Shown piece by piece: positions 1-11,378 of a DNA stretch of 64,000 nt. The stretch lies in the NCBI RefSeq assembly GCF_000327385.1, contig NW_008710245.1:930297-994296 (forward strand), read 5' to 3'. The first letter of the stretch is position 1, and every line of letters begins with the position of its first letter. Source of the stretch: Lottia gigantea (lineage: Eukaryota; Mollusca; Gastropoda; Lottiidae). Below the pieces are notes generated by a model. The model ran no database searches, had not been told where the DNA came from, and saw only the letters and a list, made by a program, of their open reading frames with translations. The position numbers were made by a program, and so were the translations under genes.

Positions 1-839
1 CTTGGTTTGTTTACCATAGTACCGGAAGTGTTTTCATTAAAGGAGAGCTTCAAGGGTCGTCAGAATTTATCACAAAGTAGCCAACACTTTCCAAGAACAC
101 ACAACCTCATTAATTATAACTGAAATTAATGAAAATATATCATTTTTGAAATATTTGTGATGGTCTTCAATAAATAAGTCTATTGTTTATAATTTTTTTT
201 GCTTCTTGTATTTGTAATATTATGCCCGATACACCGATTTCTTGAGCATAATGGCTTTGACAAGAGTTGTCATTGTCTGGTTTATAACTCGTTAATATGC
301 TGACTATCTGTTAGCTAGCTCGAATGGAACAGAATACTATGTCAGAGAATATGTGACTGTAAGTTTGAAGAATAAGGATGTAGATTTAACCAGAAGATTT
401 AGAGCTACTGACTTTCGAGAATGAAATGAAAGGTAGGAATTTAAATTTCCTTATCATATGTAGTGCCCATTAAATGATTAAATGTATATAAATTAGTCCC
501 AAGCCATATATAATTTCGGATTGAAGGGAAGCAACTCTGTATTTTTATTGCTTCAGACAACAATGGAATAAAATTCAGTATGAATAATCCTACTAATACA
601 TCACCTCAGGGCTTCATTCATGGGATGTGAAAATTATTAGGACAGTTGTGGAATGGGCATAGCTAGGTTGTTAACGTGTTAACTTAGCATACTCTGCAAC
701 TGCATCACAATTTTGACCAAATGGGCAATAGATATAAATTTTTCTGAACCTATTGCCAGTGATGGGCTGATGAGAAGAAGAGCAATGCTATAGTGTACAA
801 TAAGGATAGTATTGCAAGGACAGCAATGTAAGTAGGGTC
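1..839. other. Unassigned AT-rich intergenic DNA
   Basis: No open frame of useful length, no splice-bounded exon and no clear repeat was recognised here. It lies beyond the 3' end of the minus-strand Rho gene. Confidence 0.5.
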
Positions 840-1013
840 TTGGTTTATTGTCCTAATCGAGCGATTAGACACTTTTTTCATGTAAGCGGCTCTTTATGCA
901 TCACTGACAGAGGGGAAACCAGGTTGAAAAATCCAAAGGTATTATCTCAACCCATGCTGGGACTGAATCCTAGTCCTTCGGGTTAGCAAGCGCTAGCCAC
1001 TGCGGCTCCTGTG
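840..1013 (-). repeat. tRNA-derived SINE-like element
   Basis: Read on the minus strand, the segment begins with a polymerase III box A-like stretch (TGGCTAGCGCTTGC, about 1000-985). A box B-like stretch (GGATTCAGTCCC, about 970-959) follows some 25-30 nt later, which is the spacing expected of a tRNA-like head. The remainder to about 840 is an unrelated body. No tail or target-site duplication could be fixed. I infer a SINE from the two boxes; a decayed tRNA pseudogene is the alternative. Confidence 0.5.
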
Positions 1014-1598
1014 TAGAAATGTGATTCTGTAAGCTTATACAATGTGGTCAGATAGTTTTTAGTATTCCCCAGTAATATTTGTTTGAATAGTTTTGAAATA
1101 GCTACCATGGGGGCATCAAATGTTATAATTAGGCTATGTGAGTAGCGTACAAGTTCCTATTTCTCACTGGTATCTATATATATTTATACTACAAGAATGC
1201 ATTGAGATTTTGATAAAATTTATTTTCAAAGTATAGAATGGTAAAAAAACATGCAATTATTCTTATTAAATCAGTTTTGGTTGAATGGTTAAAATGATGC
1301 ATAATGAATTTATACTATGTTAAAATTGTTTTCAGTTGAACATTTCAATTTGCTTTTCATGAAATGCTCACCCTTAATGGACATTGTAGGTAGACAAATG
1401 ACCAATTGAAAATACTGAAACTCCAAAAAAACATAATTTTTTATGAGTGATTATTCTTAAATTGTCATAAAAGATGGTGAAATAAATTACATTTTATAAA
1501 TAAAATTCATTTGTTTTTAAGTTAACCATTTGAAGATATCCAAATTATATATGTACAACAATAATTACATACATTTTATTGTCAGCATTAAACACACC
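1014..1598. other. Unassigned AT-rich intergenic DNA
   Basis: This stretch has no gene, no tandem repeat and no inverted repeat that I can support. It runs up to the TTAA at the edge of the next mobile element. Confidence 0.5.
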
Positions 1599-1602
1599 TT
1601 AA

Positions 1603-2215
1603 AGGCTAGCGCACACGAGAGCTCCCAGCTGAGCAAAATTTCATTCCTGCCTCTCAGAGTTTACGTAAGGTTTTTTTCATTCGAAGCGTTAAGGAAATTA
1701 TCTGTCGTGTTTGATAATTTTTTCCTCGAAATGAAAAATACCTTACCGTGTGCGCACTCGAAAGCTCTTAGCTTTCAACTTTGAACTGGGGCGCATGCGC
1801 TAGCACGTGATCAAACAAAAATGGTTGTGCCCATTGGTGAATGCGAGTTTGTATCTAGGCAATAATCGAAGACAAGTTGATCTTGGCGTCTTTGAATCCA
1901 TCGGCGAATCCATTGGCGTATCCATAGCTTACGAGAGCTTGCAAGTATCCTTCGTCGGCGACGACGCAACAACAAAACAAGAAGTAAAATTTTTTCATAT
2001 TCTGAATCATTCGAAGGGTTTTCGACGTCTGACATTTTGTTTAAGTCACGTGAGAATGTCACGTGATCTAGTTATTTTTAGACGTCTATGACTCGACGAC
2101 CCGTTTACGAAAGCTCTAAGCTTAGCGTGTGCGGGGGAAACCGACGAAAGCTGTGAGCTGAGCTGGGAGACACGAATGAAATTATTCAGCTGGAAGCTCT
2201 CGTGTGCGCTAACCT
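1603..2215. mobile_element. 613 bp TIR element with a Harbinger-like ORF remnant
   Basis: The element starts AGGCTAGCGCACACGAGAGC. It ends with the near-perfect reverse complement (GCTCTCGTGTGCGCTAACCT). TTAA lies directly outside both ends (1599-1602 and 2216-2219). Further inverted copies of the GTGTGCG motif lie inside, near 1750 and 2130. On the minus strand, 1811-2062 keeps an 83-codon frame with a run of six arginines followed by a WIRxWIxRR-type motif. That layout resembles the N-terminus of PIF/Harbinger nucleases. There is no catalytic domain, so the copy is non-autonomous. The TTAA could be a 4 bp duplication, or a 3 bp TWA duplication plus one base. It sits 244 bp beyond the Rho stop codon and may fall in that gene's 3' UTR. 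Confidence 0.75.
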
Positions 2216-2459
2216 TTAAAGTCCTTTAGATTTAGAATGTTTTCTACTGAAAAGAATGAAAACTTTTATGAACTTGTCCATTTAGCCTCCATGACAGAAA
2301 AGAATGATGATGACAAAATATAAAAGTAAAATGTCGACTGAATTTACATATAAATAAAAAAACAAAGCACCTTGAAAACGGAATTCTATTCTGAAAGTTT
2401 CATCTCTTAAATAGAATACATTAAAATAAACAATGTCATAAAGTTACTGGTGCACATTT

Positions 2460-3971
2460 TTACAAAACAACACATATGGGTTTTTTTTTTTGTCTTTTTG
2501 TTTGAAGTGCTGCTCTGGTTGCTGTTTCAAATACTTCTTTCACGCCATCTCTTGTTTTTGAGGAACACTCTAAGTAAGCATAAGCACTAATTTTATCCTT
2601 CATCGCTAAGCCATCTTGTTGGCTGATTGGCTTTTGATCTGTTTGTGCTAAACTTCTAATAACACTACGATCTTCGCGTAAATCTTTTTTGGTGGCAACA
2701 AGTATTATAGGCACACGGGGCATGTAATGAGCAACTTCAGGCTTCCATTTTTCAGAAACATTTTGGAAACTGTCTGGATTATCAATACTAAAACACAATA
2801 GTATAACGTTATTATTGGAGTAAGATAAAGGTCGTAGTCTGTCATATTCTTCTTGACCGGCTGTATCCCATAATGCTAATTCAACCTAAAAAAAAAGAAA
2901 TAAGGTGTACGACAATGTTTAAGTATTGTAGCTCTCTGTGTGAAAGTATTGTATCTACATATGGTAGACATTGTTGAGGAATGTCTTGCTCATGCATGAT
3001 ACCTTCACTTGCTCTTTTCAGAACTCAAAGGCAACATTTAAAGGTGCAGGGAATACAAACAGTATTGGTCAAAGATTTTAGTAAAATCTTGTGTGTGGCC
3101 ATGTATACTTCCACGACAAGATGGTCGACAGGATCTATAAGATCAAACAAGTTTGAATATTGTTTCTGATAGTTTTATCGTCTGCAAGATAGACCGTTAT
3201 TATCCAATCAGATTCATTTTCCCTTCAAGTGAATGCTCTGCAGTTGGCTACCGACATGGTAGAAATCAAGTTTTTTGTCTCCTCGTGTGTCGGTGAAACT
3301 CTTGACAAGACTTTAGTCAACGACAAAATACTCCAATCAAGATCGATCATGTAGTCACCGGTAGTCTAAGTTACAACTCAGGGGAGACCATTGGTGCTCT
3401 GGTATGGTATCATTGAAAATAAAACCTAACCGGTTTTTGACATCATTATCACAAAAAAAGTAATTGCGATAGTGACATATTCTTGATTAATAGGGACCAA
3501 AGCTATGTTGTATGTGTAATAGGAATGGTGCAAAAAGTTATGATCATTCCTGATATCGTTTTGAATAATCAGTAAACTAGTCGTAGGATTCCGATCGAAT
3601 TCATAAGATTTCTTTAAACAGCCCTAATTGAGTTTTTATCAGCCAAAAAGCAAAAATATTGTATCACTTCCATTCTAAAGTACAAGCTGCTTAAATTTTG
3701 GAATATTCTGAGAATGATATCTCTATTTGATATTGCTCTACTTACATGTTGATTATCTACATAAATATCAGCTACATAATTTTCAAATACTGTTGGTACA
3801 TGGACTTCAGGGAATTCATTTTTACTAAATACTATAAGTAGACATGTTTTACCGCAGGCACCATCTCCAACTATTACTAATTTTTTCTGTATAGGAGGCC
3901 TACCAGCTGCGTTACTTGATGTCATTTTGTCTGCTTCTGCTTATTCTTGTTAACCTTAATCTCTCATCAAA
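2460..3971 (-). CDS. Rho-family small GTPase, RhoA-like
   Basis: This encodes a membrane-anchored GTPase that in its family switches actin-regulating effectors. Coding exons are 3925-3746 and 2885-2460 (stop included), joined phase 0 across an intron with GT/AG ends, for 201 residues. Visible motifs are the P-loop GDGACGKT (20-27), switch I VPTVFENY (43-50), switch II DTAGQE (67-72), a G4 motif TKKD (125-128), CSSKT (167-171), a basic tail (190-195) and a C-terminal CVVL box (198-201). The terminal Leu predicts geranylgeranylation. The intron lies just before [10 protein letters not shown], where I recall vertebrate RHOA also being split, so this is not a retrocopy. A TTGCAG acceptor before 3971 implies an upstream non-coding exon. 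Oddities: the usual NKKD is TKKD, and SYPDTDV is SYSNNNV. It is most likely a RhoA/B/C-type paralogue; the exact orthology is unresolved. Confidence 0.93.
2886..3745 (-). other. Intron of the Rho-like gene
   Basis: On the minus strand the donor is GTAAGT after codon 60 and the acceptor AG lies at 2887-2886. No repeat or nested gene was recognised. The 62-codon plus-strand frame at 2981-3169 has no recognisable content. Confidence 0.8.
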
Positions 3972-4052
3972 CTGCAAGATAGAAATATGATATATTTGAC
4001 ATATGAATAAAAGTATTCAACAATGGTTGAGTCAAGCAAATCTAGTCTATAT

Positions 4053-4180
4053 TCACAATGTCAAGGTATTATGAACTCTGTCTAATAACTTGACATCATA
4101 AGACAATATTTTTGTATATTGATTTTTGTAAATACAGTGATTTGAATTGATTGTACGCTAGTAAATACAGGCAATTCTGT
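4053..4180 (+). repeat. Partial copy of the CACAATGTCAAG foldback family
   Basis: It shares CACAATGTCAAG, a following TATTATGAAC stretch and an inner TTGATTGTACGC-type block with the fuller copies at 30294, 37560 and 49177. Only the left half can be seen here, so it is truncated or strongly diverged. Confidence 0.55.
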
Positions 4181-5340
4181 ATAAAGAAACTCAAATAATT
4201 TGTTTTCATTAGAATGTTAAATGGTACCGGTATTTTAGATTTATACAAAAGTTGAATATGTATGTAGAATTATTTCAATATAATATGAAGATGATAAAAT
4301 TGATCATTGACCTAATATAACTTATATAAACTTATATCTGTGTATTGTTAAAGTTATATGTTTCTTGTCTTATAAGAAATATAAACATAAGTAGTAGTAG
4401 GTTTATGTCAGTAAGTAGAAGGATTTAGATTTGTTGATAAGAAACATAAAGATGGTCAAATTTATCAAAATATAACTTGTATCCTCATAAACAGAAGAGT
4501 TGATGCAAAAGCTACAAGATATTTTTGGCATTTGGTAGAAAACAGAAAATTTTTTAAGATAAAGAAGGAAACAATATAAAGATGCTGAAAAGCAAACTAA
4601 GTATTTGATAATGAAATTGATGACAATATAACATAAAAAATGATTGATATCCTCATAAATATAAGTTTTAACTAAAAAAAAAGTTGATATTTACACAGAT
4701 TTAGGACAATATGTTCAGAACAAACTACCTAAAAAAATTGGATATTTATGATTAGGAGTTATTTACTAGCCAATACAATAATGAAATGAATTTTATGAGC
4801 AAATATAAAGATAATGAAATATATTAAAAATATAACTTACAAATAAAGTTATATCTTCACATAAAGTTAAGTTATACCAGTATTTCAAAAGTGAAATTTA
4901 TGGCAATATTAAGGCTATAAACTGTGCAGATCAATATAGTTTATTCCCCAAAGTTGAATATTTATGATGAAGAATTATTTATGAACAAATATAAAGATAA
5001 TGAAATTTATTATAAAATATAACTTACAAATAAAGTTTTATCTTCAAATGAAGAAAAGTTATATTTCACATTACATATATTTTGATGTTGTCTATATTGT
5101 TATAGCATCCTAATTCTTGAAAGGTGATAACAAAATGGTGGCCAAAATAAAGAATGTGACAGTAGTGAGCTATACACTGACATACTATACTGACAGAATA
5201 TGAATTACTATTAAAATTTGACTATTCATAGTGAGTCAACTAGCAAAGTAGACCTCTATTGTATTTATATGTCAACTATTGTACATAGTTTATTAGATGT
5301 GAGGTTGTTTAACACTATACATGTATAGGTTTATATCCTG
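4181..5340. other. Very AT-rich DNA with a diverged direct duplication
   Basis: A block of roughly 75-80 bp at about 4798 recurs about 183 bp downstream at about 4982. Both copies contain AAATATAAAGATAATGAAAT and AACTTACAAATAAAGTT. Apart from this old duplication nothing is recognised. Confidence 0.55.
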
Positions 5341-5853
5341 GCTACTTATGATTTAAAGGGTTTGAAAAAGGTTTCCTTGCCTATCCTTGTAGCTCTTATT
5401 TGCAATATTCTGTCCAGTGTCTGTGGTTCTGTGTAGTTCCAGAAAAACATAACCATCAAATAAACGATTTGGTTTGAATGCAACATCTACCTTATAATAT
5501 TGTCACATTTTTTTGGAAACCATAATATACATCTTGCAGGAAATCAAATTAGTGCCAAAAGTGAATAAAACCATAAAAAGTTGATAAACACAGTGAATAT
5601 GCCTTGTCATTCAAAGCATTAGTAATGACCTTAGAGACAATTATTCTTTAGCAGAAGAGACATTTTTCAATTATGTCAAATAATTTTCTAAAATTATCCT
5701 TGCAAGAGATAACTGATTCACCGGTTAATCCTGCATTTCTGTGCCTGTGCTTTCGTAACATTACTTAACAACAATGTTACAACCAAAAATTCCAATCCAG
5801 AAACCTTGAAGTAAAAAGTGTAAACCAAAAGCGGCAAAGAATTGTTGTTTGAA
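5341..5853. other. Unassigned intergenic DNA
   Basis: No gene, tandem array or inverted repeat was found. Confidence 0.45.
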
Positions 5854-6181
5854 ATAAATCAATACAAATCACCAAATACCTTAGTAACACATCACATCAC
5901 CATAATTCGATAAAAAAAAAATATTCCTGAACAAAAATTATAATTCAAAAAATTATCATTGCTCCAGAGAATATGTCATCACTGAGGAATCTTGGCCATG
6001 CAGAAACCTTGAAATTTGGAAAGATTGTCTACAGACAAAAAGCCACATATGAATTGTACTCAAAACAAAACAAAACAATTCACCACATACCTTAGTGACA
6101 CATCACATTAACATTATTCGATAAATTAAAAAAAAATATTCTTAAACAGAAATTATGATTCCCAAATTATCCTTGCTCCAG
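5854..6181. repeat. Direct duplication of a ~110 bp segment
   Basis: The segment at about 5854-5965 (ACCTTAGTAACACATCACAT and a distal TTGCTCCAG) recurs at about 6070-6181 (ACCTTAGTGACACATCACAT, again ending TTGCTCCAG). The copies differ by scattered substitutions and small indels, so the duplication is old. Confidence 0.65.
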
Positions 6182-6599
6182 TTAAATCACCATTAACTAG
6201 ACTAATGACCAAACTTTGATAGTTAAAATTGAGTTATTTGACACAATGAGGAAGTCAAGCCCTCTTCATTTAGTTCTAACAGGATATATGTTCAATCATT
6301 TGACTGTATTATAATCTAAAACAAGTGTCCTGCTATCAATAAGTCAATGTGTCCACAATATCATTGTATATATAGGTCATTTGATATTGTTTGATCTGAT
6401 AATGATTTGTTTATAATGCTTGCTTTGCCTTTATATTCACACTTGTTGTACTTACTGATAACATCATTTATTCTTTATATGTCTTTATTACACAAAGACA
6501 CTGACAAAATTGTCTTATGCTTGGTGAGGGAATATGACTCAATGTCATGCTTGCTAACATGAAAGCCAAGGTTAAATCTCGGCATAGGTTGTGATGCAT

Positions 6600-6740
6600 T
6601 TTCACAATGTCAAGCTATTCAGACTTATATCTTGACTACAATAGCGTCTATTCTTCTAAGTTTATATATGCAGGAATTTGATTTGATTGTACGCCAGATA
6701 ATACAGCCAATCAGAGCTTTCTACCATATTTTTTACAGTT
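6600..6740 (+). repeat. Partial copy of the CACAATGTCAAG foldback family
   Basis: It begins CACAATGTCAAGCTATTCAG. It continues through a TTGATTTGATTGTACGCC block and ACAGCCAATCAGAGC, matching the left halves of the complete copies. The right arm is missing or unrecognisable. Confidence 0.6.
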
Positions 6741-7590
6741 TTTCTGTGTCAGCCAAATCTTTAATTTGATGGTCAAGGTTAAATCTAAGTATAAGTTGTG
6801 ATGATACTAGTTTGGATTTTCAATCTTGAATTCTTTTGCAAGTGAGAGACTGACAATAAAAATATGCTTAGCAATTCAAATGGGAAATGGGACAATAAAT
6901 CAAGGACTTTTATGCTACCAGCTATTCCTGTTCAAGACCATTTGACAATTGGAAGTTGGAAATAATACAATTTTCCTCATTGCAAACTGCATTGCGCTGT
7001 TATAAATCTTCATTAGCTCAGTCACAAACTTAGAAGTAGGACGCAAAAAGAAAAGGTATCAAGTTTTTCATATGGAACATATCTTTGTGTGCTACCAGCT
7101 TCATGTTTAAGATCCTTAGAGATTAAGAAATAAGGAAAATTTTCTTCATTGCACACTGCATGGTGATGACAGTACCTGTTTTGGGACACAGTTGAGTGCC
7201 TGTATGTATGAATATGTATCCCTATCAACTCAAACATTTAAGGTTATCAATTGTTATGTGAAACAGGAAAAAAATACTGGCTGAACTAATATATTTGTGA
7301 ACTTTGTCCCTGTATTGTTTTTAGATAAGGGGTAGTTTTAACTGACTGTGATTTTGTGATAACTTTATCACTATCAGGTCATTTACCTTACTAGTTTATA
7401 AATTTTTATGGTTTAAAATAAGGAAAATTTGCTCAAGAAACTAAAATTCCAAAACTATGTTAATAAATGAAGTTTATCTGATATCTTTTAGTATGAGGTC
7501 AAATTCTTCTATCTGAATTTGATCACTTTTCAGAATAGCAATCCAACATCTGGTTTGTCTGTAGTCAGAGAGAAAGCTATTGGTCCAATA
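6741..7590. other. Unassigned DNA with SINE-tail-like fragments
   Basis: Two fragments containing TTCTTCATTGCACACTGCA or a close variant (about 6972-6992 and 7143-7162) recur elsewhere near 25861 and 41917. They may be tails of a dispersed SINE. No gene is supported. Confidence 0.4.
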
Positions 7591-7597
7591 AGTGCTG

Positions 7598-7705
7598 ACA
7601 CGATATATCGGTGAATCGATGTATCATGAAACAACATGCCACAACATGCCACAATATGAATATTGTATTGTGAAGTCATGTATCGATATTTGACGATACC
7701 TTTCA
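7598..7705. repeat. GATACATCGA-type inverted-repeat fragment
   Basis: The segment carries ACGATATATCGGTGAATCG and, about 80 bp on, a partial inverted match (TGTATCGATATTTGACGATA). A related segment lies at 13694-13785. This fits a small foldback element, but the boundaries are not clear. Confidence 0.4.
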
Positions 7706-8167
7706 TTCTATAAAAAGTAGGGAAGGAATGAAATCAACATTTTTTTCACTGTAAATTAATAGAGAGTGAAACTTTGAAGATAAAGTGTTAGATTTGATCC
7801 CATTACCCCATTTCACTATATGTAACGTAGGCACTAGGTCCAATTGACAATTATATGAGGTATCATATTGTTTGATAATGTTTTGGTGGTAAGTGGCATC
7901 AATTTTGCATTATTTAATATCATGTCATTGGTAGTCATAACCAGAAAAGTTACTCTTTGCTTTGAATCAGATTCGATTCGAATGAATTGGAGTTCATTTT
8001 GTTGGTTGTTACAATTTCATAGATGCAGAATATTTCAAAGTTTACCCCCAAGATTTTCTTTAACAGCAAAATGAGATGAGCTCTTGTCAATTAGAAACAA
8101 GTTGAGTCTTCATTCTGAAGAATATCTTAGTCCTAAATTTATTTCTGCTGGTCAGTGAGTTGGCTAA
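7706..8167. other. Unassigned intergenic DNA
   Basis: No feature could be supported. A 68-codon frame at 7868-8074 has neither a family match nor splice context. Confidence 0.4.
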
Positions 8168-8836
8168 TGCTCAGTTCACACCAACGGCGCTTTGATCGCG
8201 CTTTAAAGCGGCGTACAAAGCGGTACCAAAGCGTAACAAAGCTCGACTAAAGCGCCAGGGTCGTAATAGATCGTTGGAAAGCTTTGAGCAAAGCTGGATA
8301 TTTGGCAAGAGCGCCAAAAAATTTTGAACTGTTTAAAAATTTTGGGCGCTCTGTCACGAATTGATTAAAGCACCGAGAACGTATCAAAGCTTAACAAAGC
8401 GTAACAAAGTTCAGCAAAGCTTGACTCAAAGCGTAGGAAAGCTTAACAGAGCTTTATTCAAAGCGGGGACCCCAGTCTTCACGGCCTGTTACCACTTGAT
8501 CAAAAGCGGCATGAAATCGGCCATTTCGAAAATTTCCATTGCGTAACAGAGCTTAACAATGCACAACAGAGCTTGATAATCGTATCAGAGCGTGATTTAA
8601 AGCGTCATAACGCATCAAAGCTTAATAAAGCTTATCCAAGCGTGATTTAAAGCGTGACAAGGCCTGATCAAATCGGGAAATAATTCGTCCCCAATGCGTA
8701 ACCAATTCGTATCAGAGCTTATCAGAGCGTAACATTACTTAGGAGATCGTGATATTTTTGGAAAAGTAAACAAAAAATGATGGCGCTTTGCTCGCCGATT
8801 TAAAGCGCAGCATTCGCCGTTGGTGTGAACTAGGCA
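8168..8836. mobile_element. 669 bp TIR element with TAA target duplication and internal AAAGCG subrepeats
   Basis: The left end reads TGCTCAGTTCACACCAACGG. The right end is its near-complete reverse complement (CCGTTGGTGTGAACTAGGCA). The direct repeat TAA flanks both (8165-8167 and 8837-8839), which matches the TWA target site of PIF/Harbinger elements. The body is unusually GC-rich for the window. It is made of degenerate units of about 8-11 bp, such as AAAGCGTAAC, AAAGCTTAAC and AAAGCTTGAC. There is no transposase frame, so it is a non-autonomous MITE. A 61-codon frame inside it (8361-8546) is a by-product of the subrepeats. Confidence 0.82.
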
Positions 8837-8894
8837 TAACTTTACTCGCATGCCTATAGAACTATTTTGGAATCAAATTTTAAAATATCTGTAA

Positions 8895-9395
8895 AGGATT
8901 TTTTATTCTAAACAGAAGTCAATTAAATGTTAAATGAACTTTTTCAATTAATTGTTAAATGATCTTTTTCAATTAAATGTCAAATGAACTTTTTCAAATA
9001 AATGTTAAATGAACTTTTTCAATGAATTGTTAAATAAACTTTTTCAATTGATTGTTAAATGAACTTTTTCAATGAAATGTTAAATGAACTTTTTCAATGA
9101 ATTGTTAAATAAACTTTTTCAATGAAATGTTAAATGAACTTTTTCAATTACATGTTTATGTTAAATGAACTTTTTCAATGTTAAATGAACTTTTTCAATT
9201 AAATGTTAAATGAACTTTTTCAATTAAATGTTAAATGAACTTTTTCAATTAAATGTTAAATGAACTTTTTCAATTAAATGTTAAATGAACTTTTTCAGTT
9301 AGATATTAAATGATTTTTTTCAATTATATGTTAAATGAACTTTTTCCATCTAATGTTATATGAACTTTTCAATTAAATGTAACAATGGTAGAAAA
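8895..9395. repeat. Minisatellite, 25 bp unit, about 20 copies
   Basis: The unit is TTAAATGAACTTTTTCAATT plus AAATG, repeated with a 25 bp period. Copies differ by single bases; a few are shortened or carry a small insertion, for example near 9150. The central copies (about 9180-9290) are nearly identical, while the edges are more diverged. It starts 58 bp beyond the 669 bp TIR element. Confidence 0.9.
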
Positions 9396-10865
9396 CCTAA
9401 TAAAATCACAATCTAATTTAAATTAAATCACAACTTCGTTTCATGATTTTTTTTTTACTCTACAGTAATCATATACAAATATCCTGTAAGGGTGATGCTA
9501 TGAGCTATTTATAGCAACCAATCAGGCAGCCATTCTCAGAAGCACTTTTTCAAACGAGTATCTGCAGACTCACAACTGATTGTTCCCATCCCTCTACTTT
9601 GGGTTTCAATATCCCACAATTCTGCTTGTCACGCCATGATTGGTTGAAATGAACGTCAACGATACACAGTATTGATATATATCTTTTTAGATTACTATGG
9701 ACGAAACGAAATAGTAATTTAATTATAATTATATTGATAAAATCACTACCGATTATAAAATGATTTTATACATCTAAATTTATGTACTGTTACAAGTTTA
9801 TTATAATAGTAAATATTACAAATGTGTAATGAGTTGTTTGGACTTTAGTATTTGACAGGGTGGAACAGGATACAATACTTTCTGGTATGTTTTTGTTGTT
9901 TGTACAGGATATAAACGTGATAAATTATCATATTATTACTTTCAGCTTTATATATCATATACATCACATGCTTACTAAGTATTATAACAATATCCATATG
10001 TATTGTGCATACATGTTTTCTGTAATTACAGGGTATGCTTATTTTTTAGACACCTGATATCACTTTCCATTATGAAATACTTCATTCATTTATGATTGAT
10101 ATACTTCCTCATATGAGAAGTTCATTAGTTTGAATGTATTGCGAAACTGTTGTTTTGGATTTTGGTTGTTTTTTGCAGTTCAGATTGTTTGCACAGGAAA
10201 TTTTGTTGCTAGTGCCAGAAACGTTTTGAGGAATAACTTAGATAATGAGAGGTTCAGATCATCTGATTGGTCTATTAATTTTCTAGCTCACGATCTAGCT
10301 AGCTGTATAGACTCAAAATAAGTCATCGTTTTCGATGAAAATGAGTCAAATTTTATTCCTTTCATTAACATGTGTTCAGTAGGAAGTTAAATTGAAGTTT
10401 GGCACTTAAATTACAGAAGTTATACACTATAATTGTTCTTAGAAAATCAATATTATATAGATTCGGAGAAACTTCCCTGAAATGTTGATATTGCTATACA
10501 CTGTTTATATCAAATAACCTATGGTAAAGGGATTGTAATGAGTTCTATTGAAGACACTGAATGCATCATTTTGCACCATTGCAATTTTCAACGAGACATC
10601 TGTGGTTCTTGCAATTCTAATTAAAACTATTTGCGATAGTGACATCATAAAACCCTTAGTTTTAGTAGGTGCAGTTTGATTGATTATAGTGTCCCTAATA
10701 CACAAGAAAACCTCCATTCCTATAACTGCAAATGCAGCAACTAGATATTCAGACACCATAGTCAATAATTATTATATTTAGCTCTAAAACAATGCCTTTC
10801 AGATAACAATGATCAACTTCTTTGCAGAACCAAGCTGAACTGAAATATCAGTCTGATAATCTTAA
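9396..10865. other. Unassigned intergenic DNA
   Basis: No exon, tandem array or paired inverted repeat was recognised. Short frames at 9860-10057, 10130-10321 and 10505-10765 have no recognisable content. Confidence 0.4.
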
Positions 10866-11210
10866 AGGGACATTCCACTTTTTGTTCAATAAAAAAATTC
10901 ATATTCGTCGTAAATTAGACTTAAAAATATTTCTAAAGTATGCTATTTATATCTAAGTATCTTCTTGATCAAACTGGATTTGTTTTCAAAGGTTTGATTA
11001 AAATTATCTATTTTACTTAAATCTGTACATTAGTTTTCCAATAGTTTCCAAAAAGCATTTTACCAACGTAATCTTATTAAAAATTTTGCCGTTGCAAAAA
11101 TTAACGGTTTGATTTTTTTAGCTAAAACTTCAGATATGTTACTGGACACATTCCTCTAGATATAGGTGTATAGTAAAAATTTTGATCTACATGAAAAGCG
11201 GAATGCCCCT
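10866..11210. mobile_element. 345 bp TTAA-flanked MITE (AGGGACATTCC ends)
   Basis: The ends are AGGGACATTCCACTTTT and AAAAGCGGAATGCCCCT, inverted repeats of each other with few mismatches. TTAA lies immediately outside each (10862-10865 and 11211-11214). The body is AT-rich with no reading frame. The end sequence resembles, but is not identical to, the AGGGACAG family found at 16101 and elsewhere. Confidence 0.75.
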
Positions 11211-11378
11211 TTAAACATTTAGCTGATTTTCCTCATTGCCCCAAATCAAGAACAGTATGTATCTCTTTTGATATTGATCTTTTAGCTGGGATCAATGTAC
11301 ATGATTTTGAGAAATGAAATGTGCTATAGACTGTGGATGTTCACGATATTAAGAACTGAAAAAAAGAGTGACCAAAAT

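Noticed and set aside
1811-2062. Arg-rich frame as a host gene
   Set aside because: It lies wholly inside a TIR element and resembles the N-terminus of a Harbinger nuclease, so it is a transposon remnant.
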